A DNA stretch of 6,007 nt from Bacillota bacterium (GTDB lineage Bacteria; Bacillota; Bacilli; Alicyclobacillales; SLC66), in NCBI GenBank assembly GCA_021797415.1, contig JAJZZT010000556.1, positions 1 to 6,007 of the forward strand. Direction: 5' to 3'. A program made the translations under genes and the position numbers. Below, one piece after another: positions 1-4,596 of the stretch (position 1 is its first letter; each line of letters starts with the position of its first letter). A model generated the notes under the pieces. It did no database searches and was not told the origin of the DNA. It was given only the letters and a program-made list of their open reading frames with translations.

Positions 1-128
1 TCTTCCACGCGGCTGATCCGCTCATTCATCTGCTTAAAGCCTTCGTTCATTTCTTGTCTCATATTATGCACGGCGGCGGTTAAGTCATTGACCGTGGCAA
101 CCAGAAGCTCAAGCATCTTGTCGGCCAT
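1..128 (-). CDS. Small coiled-coil protein, N-terminal part (gene runs off the left edge)
   Basis: The first 42 residues are visible, beginning M-A-D-K-M-L-E-L-L-V-A-T-V-N-D-L and continuing into a charged, heptad-like helix (H-N-M-R-Q-E-M-N-E-G-F-K-Q-M-N-E-R-I-S-R-V-E). This looks like the short all-helical coiled-coil proteins of unknown function common in Bacilli. The start is the ATG at 128-126, because an AAGGGGG ribosome binding site ends 8 nt upstream of it. The ATG seven bases further upstream is in another frame that closes after 17 codons. No enzymatic motif is visible, and the rest of the protein lies outside the window. A partner-binding or oligomerising role is only a guess from the coiled coil. 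Confidence 0.7.
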   Translation of the reverse strand, partial: MADKMLELLVATVNDLTAAVHNMRQEMNEGFKQMNERISRVE

Positions 129-170
129 TTCATGTTCCCCCTTGAATGGGATTGTATCACGCCAGGCGTG
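126..170 (-). promoter_or_regulatory. Extended -10 promoter, palindromic operator candidate and RBS of the leftmost gene
   Basis: On the minus strand the sequence TGA-TACAAT (159-151) is an extended -10 element lying 22 nt before the ATG. The -35 region is poor (TTCCCC), as is usual for extended -10 promoters. The spacer contains a perfect 6-bp inverted repeat with one central base, CACGCC-T-GGCGTG on the minus strand (170-158). A repressor bound there would block polymerase. The AAGGGGG Shine-Dalgarno lies between the -10 and the start codon, which leaves a very short leader. Confidence 0.5.
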
Positions 171-220
171 GAAGGGGAAGGCAGAATCTCATATTCTCCA
201 AAATATCTAATGAAAAAGCG

Positions 221-260
221 ATAGTTAACTATTGTTGTGCGATATGTGTAGTGCGACATG
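221..260. repeat. Perfect 12-bp palindrome next to a 10-bp direct repeat
   Basis: ATAGTTAACTAT at 221-232 is a perfect palindrome. It is followed by GTGCGATATG (237-246) and GTGCGACATG (251-260), which differ at one base and are spaced 14 nt apart. The surrounding DNA is A+T-rich. Such a cluster could be a regulator-binding site for either flanking transcription unit, but no regulator gene is in view. Confidence 0.4.
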
Positions 261-423
261 AGAAAAACTGTCCCTGAGGTGTCTTGCGGGGGTGTTCACG
301 GCACGGAATGTGCTCCGCTCCTTGATTCATTCCGCGTCCAGGATCGACTCTTCACTTCCTTGCGGGTGGGACCCAGCTCTGGACTCCCTAAAGGAGCGCA
401 TCGGTCCTTGCTCTGAGATGCGT

Positions 424-452
424 TTGGCAGAGAGCAGCAGTAGTTCTATAAT
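424..452 (+). promoter_or_regulatory. Sigma-A type promoter of hicBA
   Basis: TTGGCA (424-429) and TATAAT (447-452) are separated by exactly 17 nt, close to the ideal housekeeping promoter. Transcription would start near 459, about 55 nt upstream of the hicB start region. No better promoter exists for the two genes that follow, so they are probably one transcript. Confidence 0.75.
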
Positions 453-480
453 TGGAATATGTGAAGGTGGCGCGAACGAA

Positions 481-495
481 CACGGAATAGCCGTG
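481..495. promoter_or_regulatory. Short inverted repeat in the hicBA leader, candidate operator
   Basis: CACGG-AATAG-CCGTG is a perfect 5-bp inverted repeat with a 5-nt centre, between the promoter and the hicB ribosome binding site. Toxin-antitoxin operons are usually autorepressed at inverted repeats near the promoter, so this is a reasonable operator candidate. A short repeat like this can also arise by chance. Confidence 0.3.
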
Positions 496-513
496 CAATC
501 ACAAGGGGGATCT

Positions 514-725
514 GTGCGAGGCGGTATACCGTCATAATGGAGAAATCGGACGAAGATTGCTTTGTCTTTGTTCCGGGTCTCCCGGCTGTACGAGCAGTGG
601 AAGGACGCAAGGGGGAAGCGCTGGAGAATATCCGTGAGGCGATTATTTTGACGCATGAATATATGAAAGACAACGGGATCTTGCTGCCGGATGTGCAACA
701 GATGGTGGCTGAGGTGGAAGCTTGA
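514..725 (+). pseudogene. hicB: HicB-family antitoxin, start region apparently frameshifted
   Basis: From 537 the frame reads M-E-K-S-D-E-D-C-F-V-F-V-P-G-L-P and then G-E-A-L-E-N-I-R-E-A-I. This is the HicB partial RNase-H-like fold with its typical ALENIREAI helix; 62 residues are readable from that ATG. HicB proteins normally begin one beta strand earlier, and that strand (R-R-Y-T-V-I-M-E) is encoded in frame just upstream but has no start codon. The strong ribosome binding site AAGGGGG (503-509) points instead to the GTG at 514, which is one base out of frame. Loss of one G near 520-523 explains this. Alternatively, translation begins at the poorly placed ATG 537, giving a shortened antitoxin. 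HicB would neutralise HicA and repress the operon. It overlaps hicA by 4 nt. Confidence 0.75.
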
Positions 726-951
726 CGCCGCTGCTTCCACGTCTTTCGGCCGCAGAGTTGCGACGTCGATTGCTCCGGCTGGGGTTTATCGTAGACCGGC
801 AAAAAGGAAGCTACATCATTCTGCGGCGCCGAGACGGTGCGACACGGTACGCCGTACTTGCGATGCACAGTTCCGGGACGATCCCATCGGGAAGCTACAG
901 CAGATATTGCGGACGACGCGCATTGATCCAGAGCAACTCCTGGATGCGTGA
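722..951 (+). pseudogene. hicA: HicA-family mRNA interferase toxin, frameshifted
   Basis: HicA toxins are small double-stranded-RNA-binding-like proteins that cleave mRNA. The gene starts at a TTG (722) overlapping the hicB stop (TTGA), with GGTGGAAG just upstream. The first frame gives L-P-R-L-S-A-A-E-L-R-R-R-L-L-R-L-G-F-I-V and then R-Q-K-G-S-Y-I-I-L-R, followed by M-H-S-S-G-T-I-P-S-G. The family ending, K-L-Q-Q-I-L-R-T-T-R-I-D-P-E-Q-L-L-D-A, is in another frame that stops at 949-951. One missing G in the run at 889-891 restores a continuous protein of about 76 residues. The family's conserved GSH motif, containing the catalytic His, reads GSY (Tyr 31) here, a change that one C-to-T transition would explain. 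The toxin is therefore probably inactive twice over. Confidence 0.8.
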
Positions 952-961
952 GCATAGACAC

Positions 962-991
962 TTGACCGAGCGTAGAAAGCGAAAGTCTATA
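962..991 (+). promoter_or_regulatory. Weak promoter candidate for the DUF5680 gene
   Basis: TTGACC (962-967) matches five of six bases of a -35 box, and TCTATA (986-991), 18 nt later, is a poor -10. It lies in the only gap between hicA and the next gene, so it is the natural place for a promoter. Read-through from the hicBA promoter is equally possible. Confidence 0.25.
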
Positions 992-1006
992 GCATAAGAT
1001 ACGAAG

Positions 1007-1483
1007 GTGACTGCGATATCTGAACCTATTGTCAAATTTCTTGTTGAGGCAAAACTGAATACTTACGCGGCCCAAGGCGACGACGCTTCTGTGACTCCAC
1101 TGCTGCCGGGATCTCGTCAACTCGAATATGGTGACGGGCCACTATTTTATCGTGATGTATACTTTGGTGTCGCATATTTCGTCGGACAGGAGACCGTTTA
1201 CAACGATGAACGGCCTTGCTGGTCCATGAGTTATGCTGGCGGTGTGGAAAAGAACATTACAACAAATGACGAAATGCGAAATACATATATATTTTTGAGA
1301 ACGGCGCTGCGTCAGGTCTCAACGGCGCATGTTTTTCGGGGGCCTTCAGAATTCAAAGACAATGGCTTCGAGTACAAGAACGTTTTTGAGGGAGATTTTA
1401 ACTCTTTTCACGGGACCGAAGTTATTACTCGAAATAGTCAAGTTGTATATACGCTGTATTACGGCGGCGGAACCGTGCGCTAG
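1007..1483 (+). CDS. DUF5680 family protein
   Basis: About 155 residues, the usual length of a stand-alone DUF5680 protein. Diagnostic stretches are P-I-V-K-F-L-V-E-A-K, then Y-A-A-Q-G-D-D-A-S-V-T-P-L-L-P-G-S-R-Q-L-E-Y, Y-F-G-V-A-Y-F-V-G-Q-E-T-V-Y, W-S-M-S-Y-A-G-G-V and the C-terminal Y-T-L-Y-Y-G-G-G. The family is of unknown biochemical function; members are soluble and rich in beta strand and aromatics. The only usual start codon near the front is GTG 1007, but it sits inside GAAGGTGA (1003-1010), which looks like the ribosome binding site for the in-frame ATA at 1016 (reading x-S-E-P-I-V-K). Codon use is visibly more A+T-rich than in sbcD, which suggests a foreign origin. No signal peptide or membrane segment is visible. 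Confidence 0.85.
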   Translation: MTAISEPIVKFLVEAKLNTYAAQGDDASVTPLLPGSRQLEYGDGPLFYRDVYFGVAYFVGQETVYNDERPCWSMSYAGGVEKNITTNDEMRNTYIFLRTALRQVSTAHVFRGPSEFKDNGFEYKNVFEGDFNSFHGTEVITRNSQVVYTLYYGGGTVR

Positions 1484-1802
1484 ACCGCACTCTCCCCCAA
1501 GTTGGGCGGGTACCTTGTTATCTGCACTTTTCAACCCACTTGATCACCTTACGGCCAGCAGCCCAGTTGGCCTTTTATGGCGAAGCCGGTCTAATCTCTT
1601 TGGAGATTGCGTCGGCGTCAATGCCTCGCCTAAATACAGGTGCTGCAACTCATAACGCTTCTCGATGACCCGTCCCACTTTGAGGAGGCCCCTCCCGTGA
1701 CGCCGCAGCTCCAGCGACGGGGGAAGGGCACAGTCTCAAAAGAGCACGGATCATTGCACCACATCCAACCGAGCCACCCTGTCAGGCGCGACGCCTCGCG
1801 CC
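1484..1802. other. Gene-free region between two convergent genes
   Basis: No intact gene is seen. GTGCG-CTAGAC-CGCAC spans the stop codon of the DUF5680 gene, and a 7-bp stem lies at 1784-1803; neither is followed by a T-run. The middle part (1544-1711, minus) may be a decayed transposase scrap. Confidence 0.5.
1544..1711 (-). pseudogene. Possible decayed transposase/recombinase N-terminal fragment
   Basis: The minus strand encodes, without a good start codon, K-V-G-R-V-I-E-K-R-Y-E-L-Q-H-L-Y-L-G-E-A-L-T-P-T-Q and then a basic stretch, closing at a TGA (1546-1544). The pattern of a basic helix followed by a short turn and a second helix resembles the helix-turn-helix start of many bacterial transposases. 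After about 45 residues the sequence stops looking protein-like, and a neighbouring frame continues with R-K-V-I-K-W-V-E, as if frameshifted. I recognise no specific IS family, and chance coding is possible. Confidence 0.25.
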
Positions 1803-1803
1803 T
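1784..1803. terminator. 7-bp GC-rich hairpin at the end of the DUF5684 gene
   Basis: AGGCGCG-6 nt-CGCGCCT is a perfect inverted repeat touching the stop codon of the minus-strand gene. It lacks a following T-run on either strand, so it is at best a weak or factor-assisted terminator shared by the two convergent genes. Confidence 0.3.
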
Positions 1804-2168
1804 TAGGCGCCATATCCCCTGGTGATCGGCAACGTGTACCGCGTGTCGTCCGACAGTCCCCAGACGATCCACAGGATCTCATAAACCGGCGAAAGAAAGA
1901 TGAAGAAGAGAACGAACGCGCCGTGTTTGCCGAAGGCGTTGAGCAACTTGACCTGCCAAATGATTGCCAGGACAAAGTTGGCGATGGGAACCAAATACAT
2001 GAGCACCCACCAGCCGCTCTTCCTGATCAGCAGAAGTTGCTGGATCGCGTTCAAAATGGGCACCCAGGCCATCCAGGCGATATCCCGGCGACCGGCCACC
2101 TCGGCCAACTTGAAGAATGCGATCGCATTCAGTATGTACAAGGCGATCGCGATGAGGAAGTATAACAT
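1803..2168 (-). CDS. DUF5684 family four-helix membrane protein
   Basis: A 121-residue integral membrane protein with hydrophobic segments at about 2-20, 31-48, 53-73 and 83-104. It matches the DUF5684 pattern: a Trp-x-Pro-x-x-Asn block (W-V-P-I-L-N, 35-40), a G-W-W turn (52-54), a second Pro-x-x-Asn block (V-P-I-A-N, 60-64) and A-F-G-K-H-G-A-F (78-85), with a short polar tail. Function is unknown; some relatives sit near signal-peptidase or secretion genes, but no such neighbour is seen here. The ATG at 2168 begins the hydrophobic part and has GGAGGG 11 nt upstream. The frame stays open upstream to 2312, but that extension is polar and has no ribosome binding site of its own. It is transcribed toward the DUF5680 gene. 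Confidence 0.8.
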   Translation of the reverse strand: MLYFLIAIALYILNAIAFFKLAEVAGRRDIAWMAWVPILNAIQQLLLIRKSGWWVLMYLVPIANFVLAIIWQVKLLNAFGKHGAFVLFFIFLSPVYEILWIVWGLSDDTRYTLPITRGYGA

Positions 2169-2237
2169 AATGAGATCATCCCTCCACAGCAGAATGATGC
2201 GGCAACGTTCAACCGCTCGTTGATGAGCCAACACCAC

Positions 2238-2264
2238 TCTATAATATTCGGTATAAAGTGCCAA
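2238..2264 (-). promoter_or_regulatory. Candidate promoter of the DUF5684 gene
   Basis: On the minus strand TTGGCA (2264-2259) is followed after 15 nt by TATAGA (2243-2238), or after 17 nt by TAGAGT. Both give a passable sigma-A promoter about 70 nt upstream of the start codon, in an otherwise A+T-rich patch. Confidence 0.4.
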
Positions 2265-2624
2265 TATCCTCCCTAAATAGATTTCTGCGACAGGCGAAGC
2301 GTCAGGAGTCATCGTCTTCTCTCAAAGTAAACGGGTGTAACCAAAACGGGTGGCGACGCATCGGCGAGTGCGTCGGAGACGATACCGGGAACTGCATAGG
2401 AAGCCGCAAAGGAACCTGTACGCGAAACCGCACCGGAACCGCACCGGAACCGTGGACCTTCATGGGCGGATAAGCTTGTAGTGAGCTCATGCGCCCGTCG
2501 GCCACCGGCCGGGCGCGGCGGCGGCAAAGGCTTGGGGAGACCGCCATGCGCGGCGCATCCGCACACCAACGAAGGGTGAAAAACTCTCTGGGACGGAGTC
2601 GCGCGCTGAGACAACGGTGGAATG
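2265..2624. other. Gene-free GC-rich region with a short tandem repeat
   Basis: Several frames are open on both strands, but none has a credible ribosome binding site or family-like sequence, and open frames are expected at this base composition. The 11-mer CCGCACCGGAA occurs twice in tandem at 2428-2449. I see no RNA gene or mobile-element end here. Confidence 0.5.
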
Positions 2625-2899
2625 AAGGCTTGCTGGGTCGGCGCCATCCCCTTTGCCCGGCGAGTTTAGCGATAGCGGTGTCCGAGCAGGAGCCAGGGGA
2701 CATGGGATCCAGTCCTTAAGGGGCAGGCGGGCTCATTTGGATCGGGCGTTTGAGGCGTCAGTCAGACGCCCGATCGCCCCCCGCCGCCTGCCGAAGATGG
2801 GTGGATCCCATGTCCCCGGGGGATGACGAAGATTGGCAGAAGACATTTTCAAGATAGACCCCCATGGCGCTGGCGCGCCACCATCGGCAGGATGAAAAT
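2625..2899 (+). repeat. Copy 1 of the ~205-bp hairpin repeat family, interrupted by a MITE-like insert
   Basis: Positions 2625-2691 match the second half of the units at 4147-4555 (for example TTTAGCGATAGCGGTGTCC and ATCCCCTTTGC). After a 122-bp insertion the match resumes at about 2819 (GGGGATG, then TTGGCAGAAGAC) and runs through the 55-bp module 2845-2899, which begins ATTTTCA and ends TGAAAAT. Similarity stops sharply at 2899, where the IS110 leader begins. Confidence 0.85.
2696..2817. mobile_element. 122-bp palindromic MITE-like element inserted in hairpin-repeat copy 1
   Basis: The outer arms are perfect 16-bp inverted repeats (GGGGACATGGGATCCA at 2696-2711 and its complement at 2802-2817). 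Inside are a 9-bp arm pair (2722-2730 with 2784-2792) and a 13-bp pair with one wobble (2741-2753 with 2762-2774) around an 8-nt loop. The whole element can therefore fold into one long interrupted hairpin. It has no coding capacity. It splits a sequence that is continuous in the other repeat copies (between AGGAGC and GGGGATG), which shows it is an insertion. It could be a non-autonomous relative of an insertion sequence or of a REP-type palindrome mobilised by a Y1 transposase; no such enzyme is in the window. Confidence 0.75.
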
Positions 2900-3100
2900 G
2901 GGGTCGTATCGAATAAAGAGTCGTGGCTGGCGAGGTAGGTCGAAAGTTCTTGGTGCCTTGAGCCCGCGAGATAGACTGACTTCATCGACCCGGTGCACCA
3001 CTGTATGTCGCTCCCTCCACGAGGGAAGCACGTAAGATAGAATGATCTGGAGTGGTCGTTGCACCAGCCTCAATTCTACCAGTCGCAAGGATGCGAGTCT
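2900..3100 (+). ncRNA. Candidate bridge RNA in the IS110 left end
   Basis: IS110-group elements encode, upstream of the transposase, a bridge RNA with loops that pair to target and donor DNA. The non-coding leader here has the right place and size. A visible fold is GGTGC-ACCACT (2992-3002) with AGTGGT (3051-3056) and, after a 4-nt bulge, GCACC (3061-3065). Inside it is a perfect TCCCTC-CAC-GAGGGA hairpin (3012-3026). The strands 3003-3011 and 3027-3050 form an internal loop like a guide loop. GGTAG (about 2935) and CTACC (about 3076) could close a larger stem. RNA ends and guide assignments are not known. Confidence 0.4.
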
Positions 3101-4047
3101 ATGGACATCGTACACGAGCGGTGCTGTGGTCTTGATGTGCACAAAAAGACGGTGGTCGCCTGTGCGATCACGCCGCAAGGCAAGGACATCCGTACGTTTG
3201 ACACCATGACCGACGATCTCGTCGTCATGGCGGAATGGATCAAGTCCTTAGGATGTACGCATGTGGCCATGGAGAGTACAGCCTTCTTCTGGAGGCCCAT
3301 CTACAACCTCCTGGAGTTGCAGGATGTGCAGATCCTCGTGGTCAACGCCAAGCACATGAAGAACGTGCCGGGTCGCAAGACCGACGTCAAGGATGCGGAG
3401 TGGATCGCCAGCCTCCTGCGCCACGGTCTCCTTCAGGGCAGCTATATCCCGGACCGCGAACAGCGGGAACAGCGGGAACTGATCCGCTACCGTCGAAGCC
3501 TCATCGAAGAACGCGCACGGGAAACGAACCGGGTGCAGAAGGTGCTTGAGGGAGCGAATATCAAGCTGTCGTCTGTCGCCACCGATACGCTCGGCGTGTC
3601 GGGGCGCGCCATGCTCGAGGCGATGATTCAGGGACAGGAGAATCCAGAGGTACTGGCTTCCTTTGCCCAGGGTCGGCTCAAGGAGAAGAAAGAGTCGCTG
3701 TCCAAAGCGCTGCATGGACTGATGGGCGGCCATCAGCGCACGATGCTTGCGACGCAACTGCGACACATCGACTATCTGGAGGAAGAGATCGTCCGCCTGG
3801 ACGAGGAGGTCAAGAAGCGGATGCTCCCTCTTGACCGTGAACTGGAGTTGCTCGATACGATTCCGGGTGTGGGCCGGCGCACAGCATTCTGACCATCATG
3901 TACCACGTGATCAAACGCCAGGAGCCGTATTGAGAATTGGGGCCGCTGCACTATGAGCAGCGGCGGAGGGTTACGGTGGTGAAGCAATCGATCCGAAAAC
4001 TCGAATCGCTGGGCTACAAGGTCTCGGTTGAAGAGGTCGCCTCCTGA
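3101..4047 (+). pseudogene. IS110-family transposase with internal deletion, frameshift and nonsense codon
   Basis: The start is ATG 3101, nine bases after AAGGA (3087-3091). The first 262 codons give an intact DEDD RuvC-like domain: Asp12 (G-L-D-V-H-K-K-T), Glu58 (A-M-E-S-T), Asp95 and Asp98 ([11 protein letters not shown]). A coiled-coil region follows, then the first part of the second domain, L-D-T-I-P-G-V-G-R-R-T-A. There the frame hits a stop (3890-3892). The family's C-terminal end continues in another frame from 3883 (S-I-L-T-I-M-Y-H-V-I-K-R-Q-E-P-Y) to TGA 4045-4047, with an internal TGA at 3931. Compared with usual family members, roughly 85-95 residues are missing, including the second domain's conserved catalytic Ser region. 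The element should be unable to move by itself. Confidence 0.9.
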
Positions 4048-4146
4048 GTCAGTCGAATTCCTCATCACCCAGGCGGAGGCATGGGAACCTCCGCGCAAAC
4101 GGAGGGCTTGTTTGCCCCTGCCCAAAAGGCAGCCTGCAGTACGAGT
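4048..4146 (+). other. IS110 right end with three successive hairpins
   Basis: After the transposase remnant come GCGGAGG-8 nt-CCTCCGC (4073-4094), GCAAAC-9 nt-GTTTGC (4095-4115) and CTGCC-5 nt-GGCAG (4118-4132), nearly back to back. This is presumably the right end of the element, or right end plus degenerate target. No T-run follows, so these are not typical terminators. Confidence 0.45.
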
Positions 4147-4350
4147 ATTTTCAAGATAGACCCCCATGGCGCGGGCGTGTCACCATCGGCAGGATGAAAA
4201 TTTGCTGGGCTGCCGCCCTGCCCTATGCCTGCGAGTTCCGCGCCATGGACAAGATTTGCTGGGGCGTCGTCATCCCCTTTGCTCGTCGCGAGTTTAGCGA
4301 TAGCGGTGTCCGAGCAGGAGCAAAGGGGATGGCGACGGCTGGCAGAAGAC
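4147..4350 (+). repeat. Hairpin repeat, unit A (204 bp)
   Basis: The unit starts with a 55-bp module bounded by ATTTTCA and TGAAAAT (4147-4201), followed by a spacer and a strong hairpin. Arm 4265-4284 pairs with arm 4318-4337 over 20 bp with a single G-T wobble; the innermost 14 bp (CATCCCCTTTGCTC and its complement) are perfect. The loop is 33 nt. The unit is repeated in tandem immediately downstream. No frame through it has a ribosome binding site, so the open frames it creates on both strands are not genes. Confidence 0.9.
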
Positions 4351-4569
4351 ATTTTCAAGATAGACGCCCACGGCGCCGGCGCGCCACCATCGGCAGGATG
4401 AAAATTTGCTGGGCTGCCGCCCTGCCCTATGCCCGGCGAGTTTTGCACCATGGACAAGGTTTGCTGGGGCGTCGTCATCCCCTTTGCTCGTCGCGAGTTT
4501 AGCGATAGCGGTGTCCGAGCAGGAGCAAAGGGGATGGCGACGGCTGGCAGAAGACATTTTCAAGATAGA
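4351..4569 (+). repeat. Hairpin repeat, unit B (205 bp) plus the first 14 bp of a third unit
   Basis: Unit B is a tandem copy of unit A, with scattered differences in the 55-bp module and the spacer but an identical hairpin (arms 4470-4489 and 4523-4542). At 4556 the next unit begins (ATTTTCAAGATAGA) and breaks off after 14 bp, 27 bp before the sbcD start codon. The array end is thus set against the sbcD ribosome binding site. Confidence 0.9.
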
Positions 4570-4596
4570 GCAAGAGGCCGGATGGGGAGGCTGGTT

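Larger units (their letters stand above)
129..513. other. Intergenic region between the divergent leftmost gene and hicBA
   Basis: No believable gene is present; the open frames lack ribosome binding sites and family-like sequence. The stretch holds the minus-strand promoter near 151-170, an A+T-rich patch (about 190-260) with a 12-bp perfect palindrome and two direct repeats, a 7-bp inverted repeat (304-310 with 328-334, 17-nt loop), and the plus-strand promoter at 424-452. Confidence 0.6.
2900..4146 (+). mobile_element. IS110-family insertion sequence, decayed
   Basis: The element lies between two copies of the 55-bp module of the hairpin repeat (2845-2899 and 4147-4201). Its ends are inferred from where repeat similarity stops, since IS110 elements lack the terminal inverted repeats and target duplications of ordinary IS. 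It consists of a 200-nt structured leader, a broken transposase and about 100 nt of right end. Its present length of roughly 1.25 kb, plus the missing piece of the transposase, agrees with a normal IS110 element. Confidence 0.75.

Noticed and set aside
361..373. GGGTGGGACC resembles the T-box leader motif GGGTGGNACC.
   Set aside because: It is not followed by CGCG, no terminator with a T-run or aminoacyl-tRNA or amino-acid gene follows, and the stretch lies upstream of the hicBA promoter. It is also partly self-complementary, which could explain it by chance.
446..1120. Long minus-strand open frame of 224 codons.
   Set aside because: It is antisense to hicB, hicA and the start of the DUF5680 gene, which are recognisable families on the plus strand.
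2169..2312. Upstream extension of the DUF5684 frame to 2312.
   Set aside because: The extension is polar, is unlike the family, has no ribosome binding site and covers the likely promoter; the ATG at 2168 has GGAGGG upstream.
2302..2703. Overlapping minus-strand open frames in the GC-rich gap (for example one ending in L-R-E-D-D-D-S).
   Set aside because: The N-terminal part comes from the repeat, there is no Shine-Dalgarno sequence, and composition is Pro/Arg/Ser-rich as expected for non-coding GC-rich DNA.
2696..2817. Long palindrome could be an integron attC site.
   Set aside because: No GTTRRRY/RYYYAAC core sites are present at the arms, and no integrase or cassette gene is nearby.
4265..4337. 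Strong hairpin could be a rho-independent terminator.
   Set aside because: The loop is 33 nt and no T-run follows on either strand.
4065..4478. Minus-strand open frame of 137 codons with an internally repeated peptide through the hairpin array.
   Set aside because: Nearly all of it is repeat sequence, other frames of the same units are also open, unit B is one base longer than unit A so the repeated peptide is not kept in frame, and there is no ribosome binding site.
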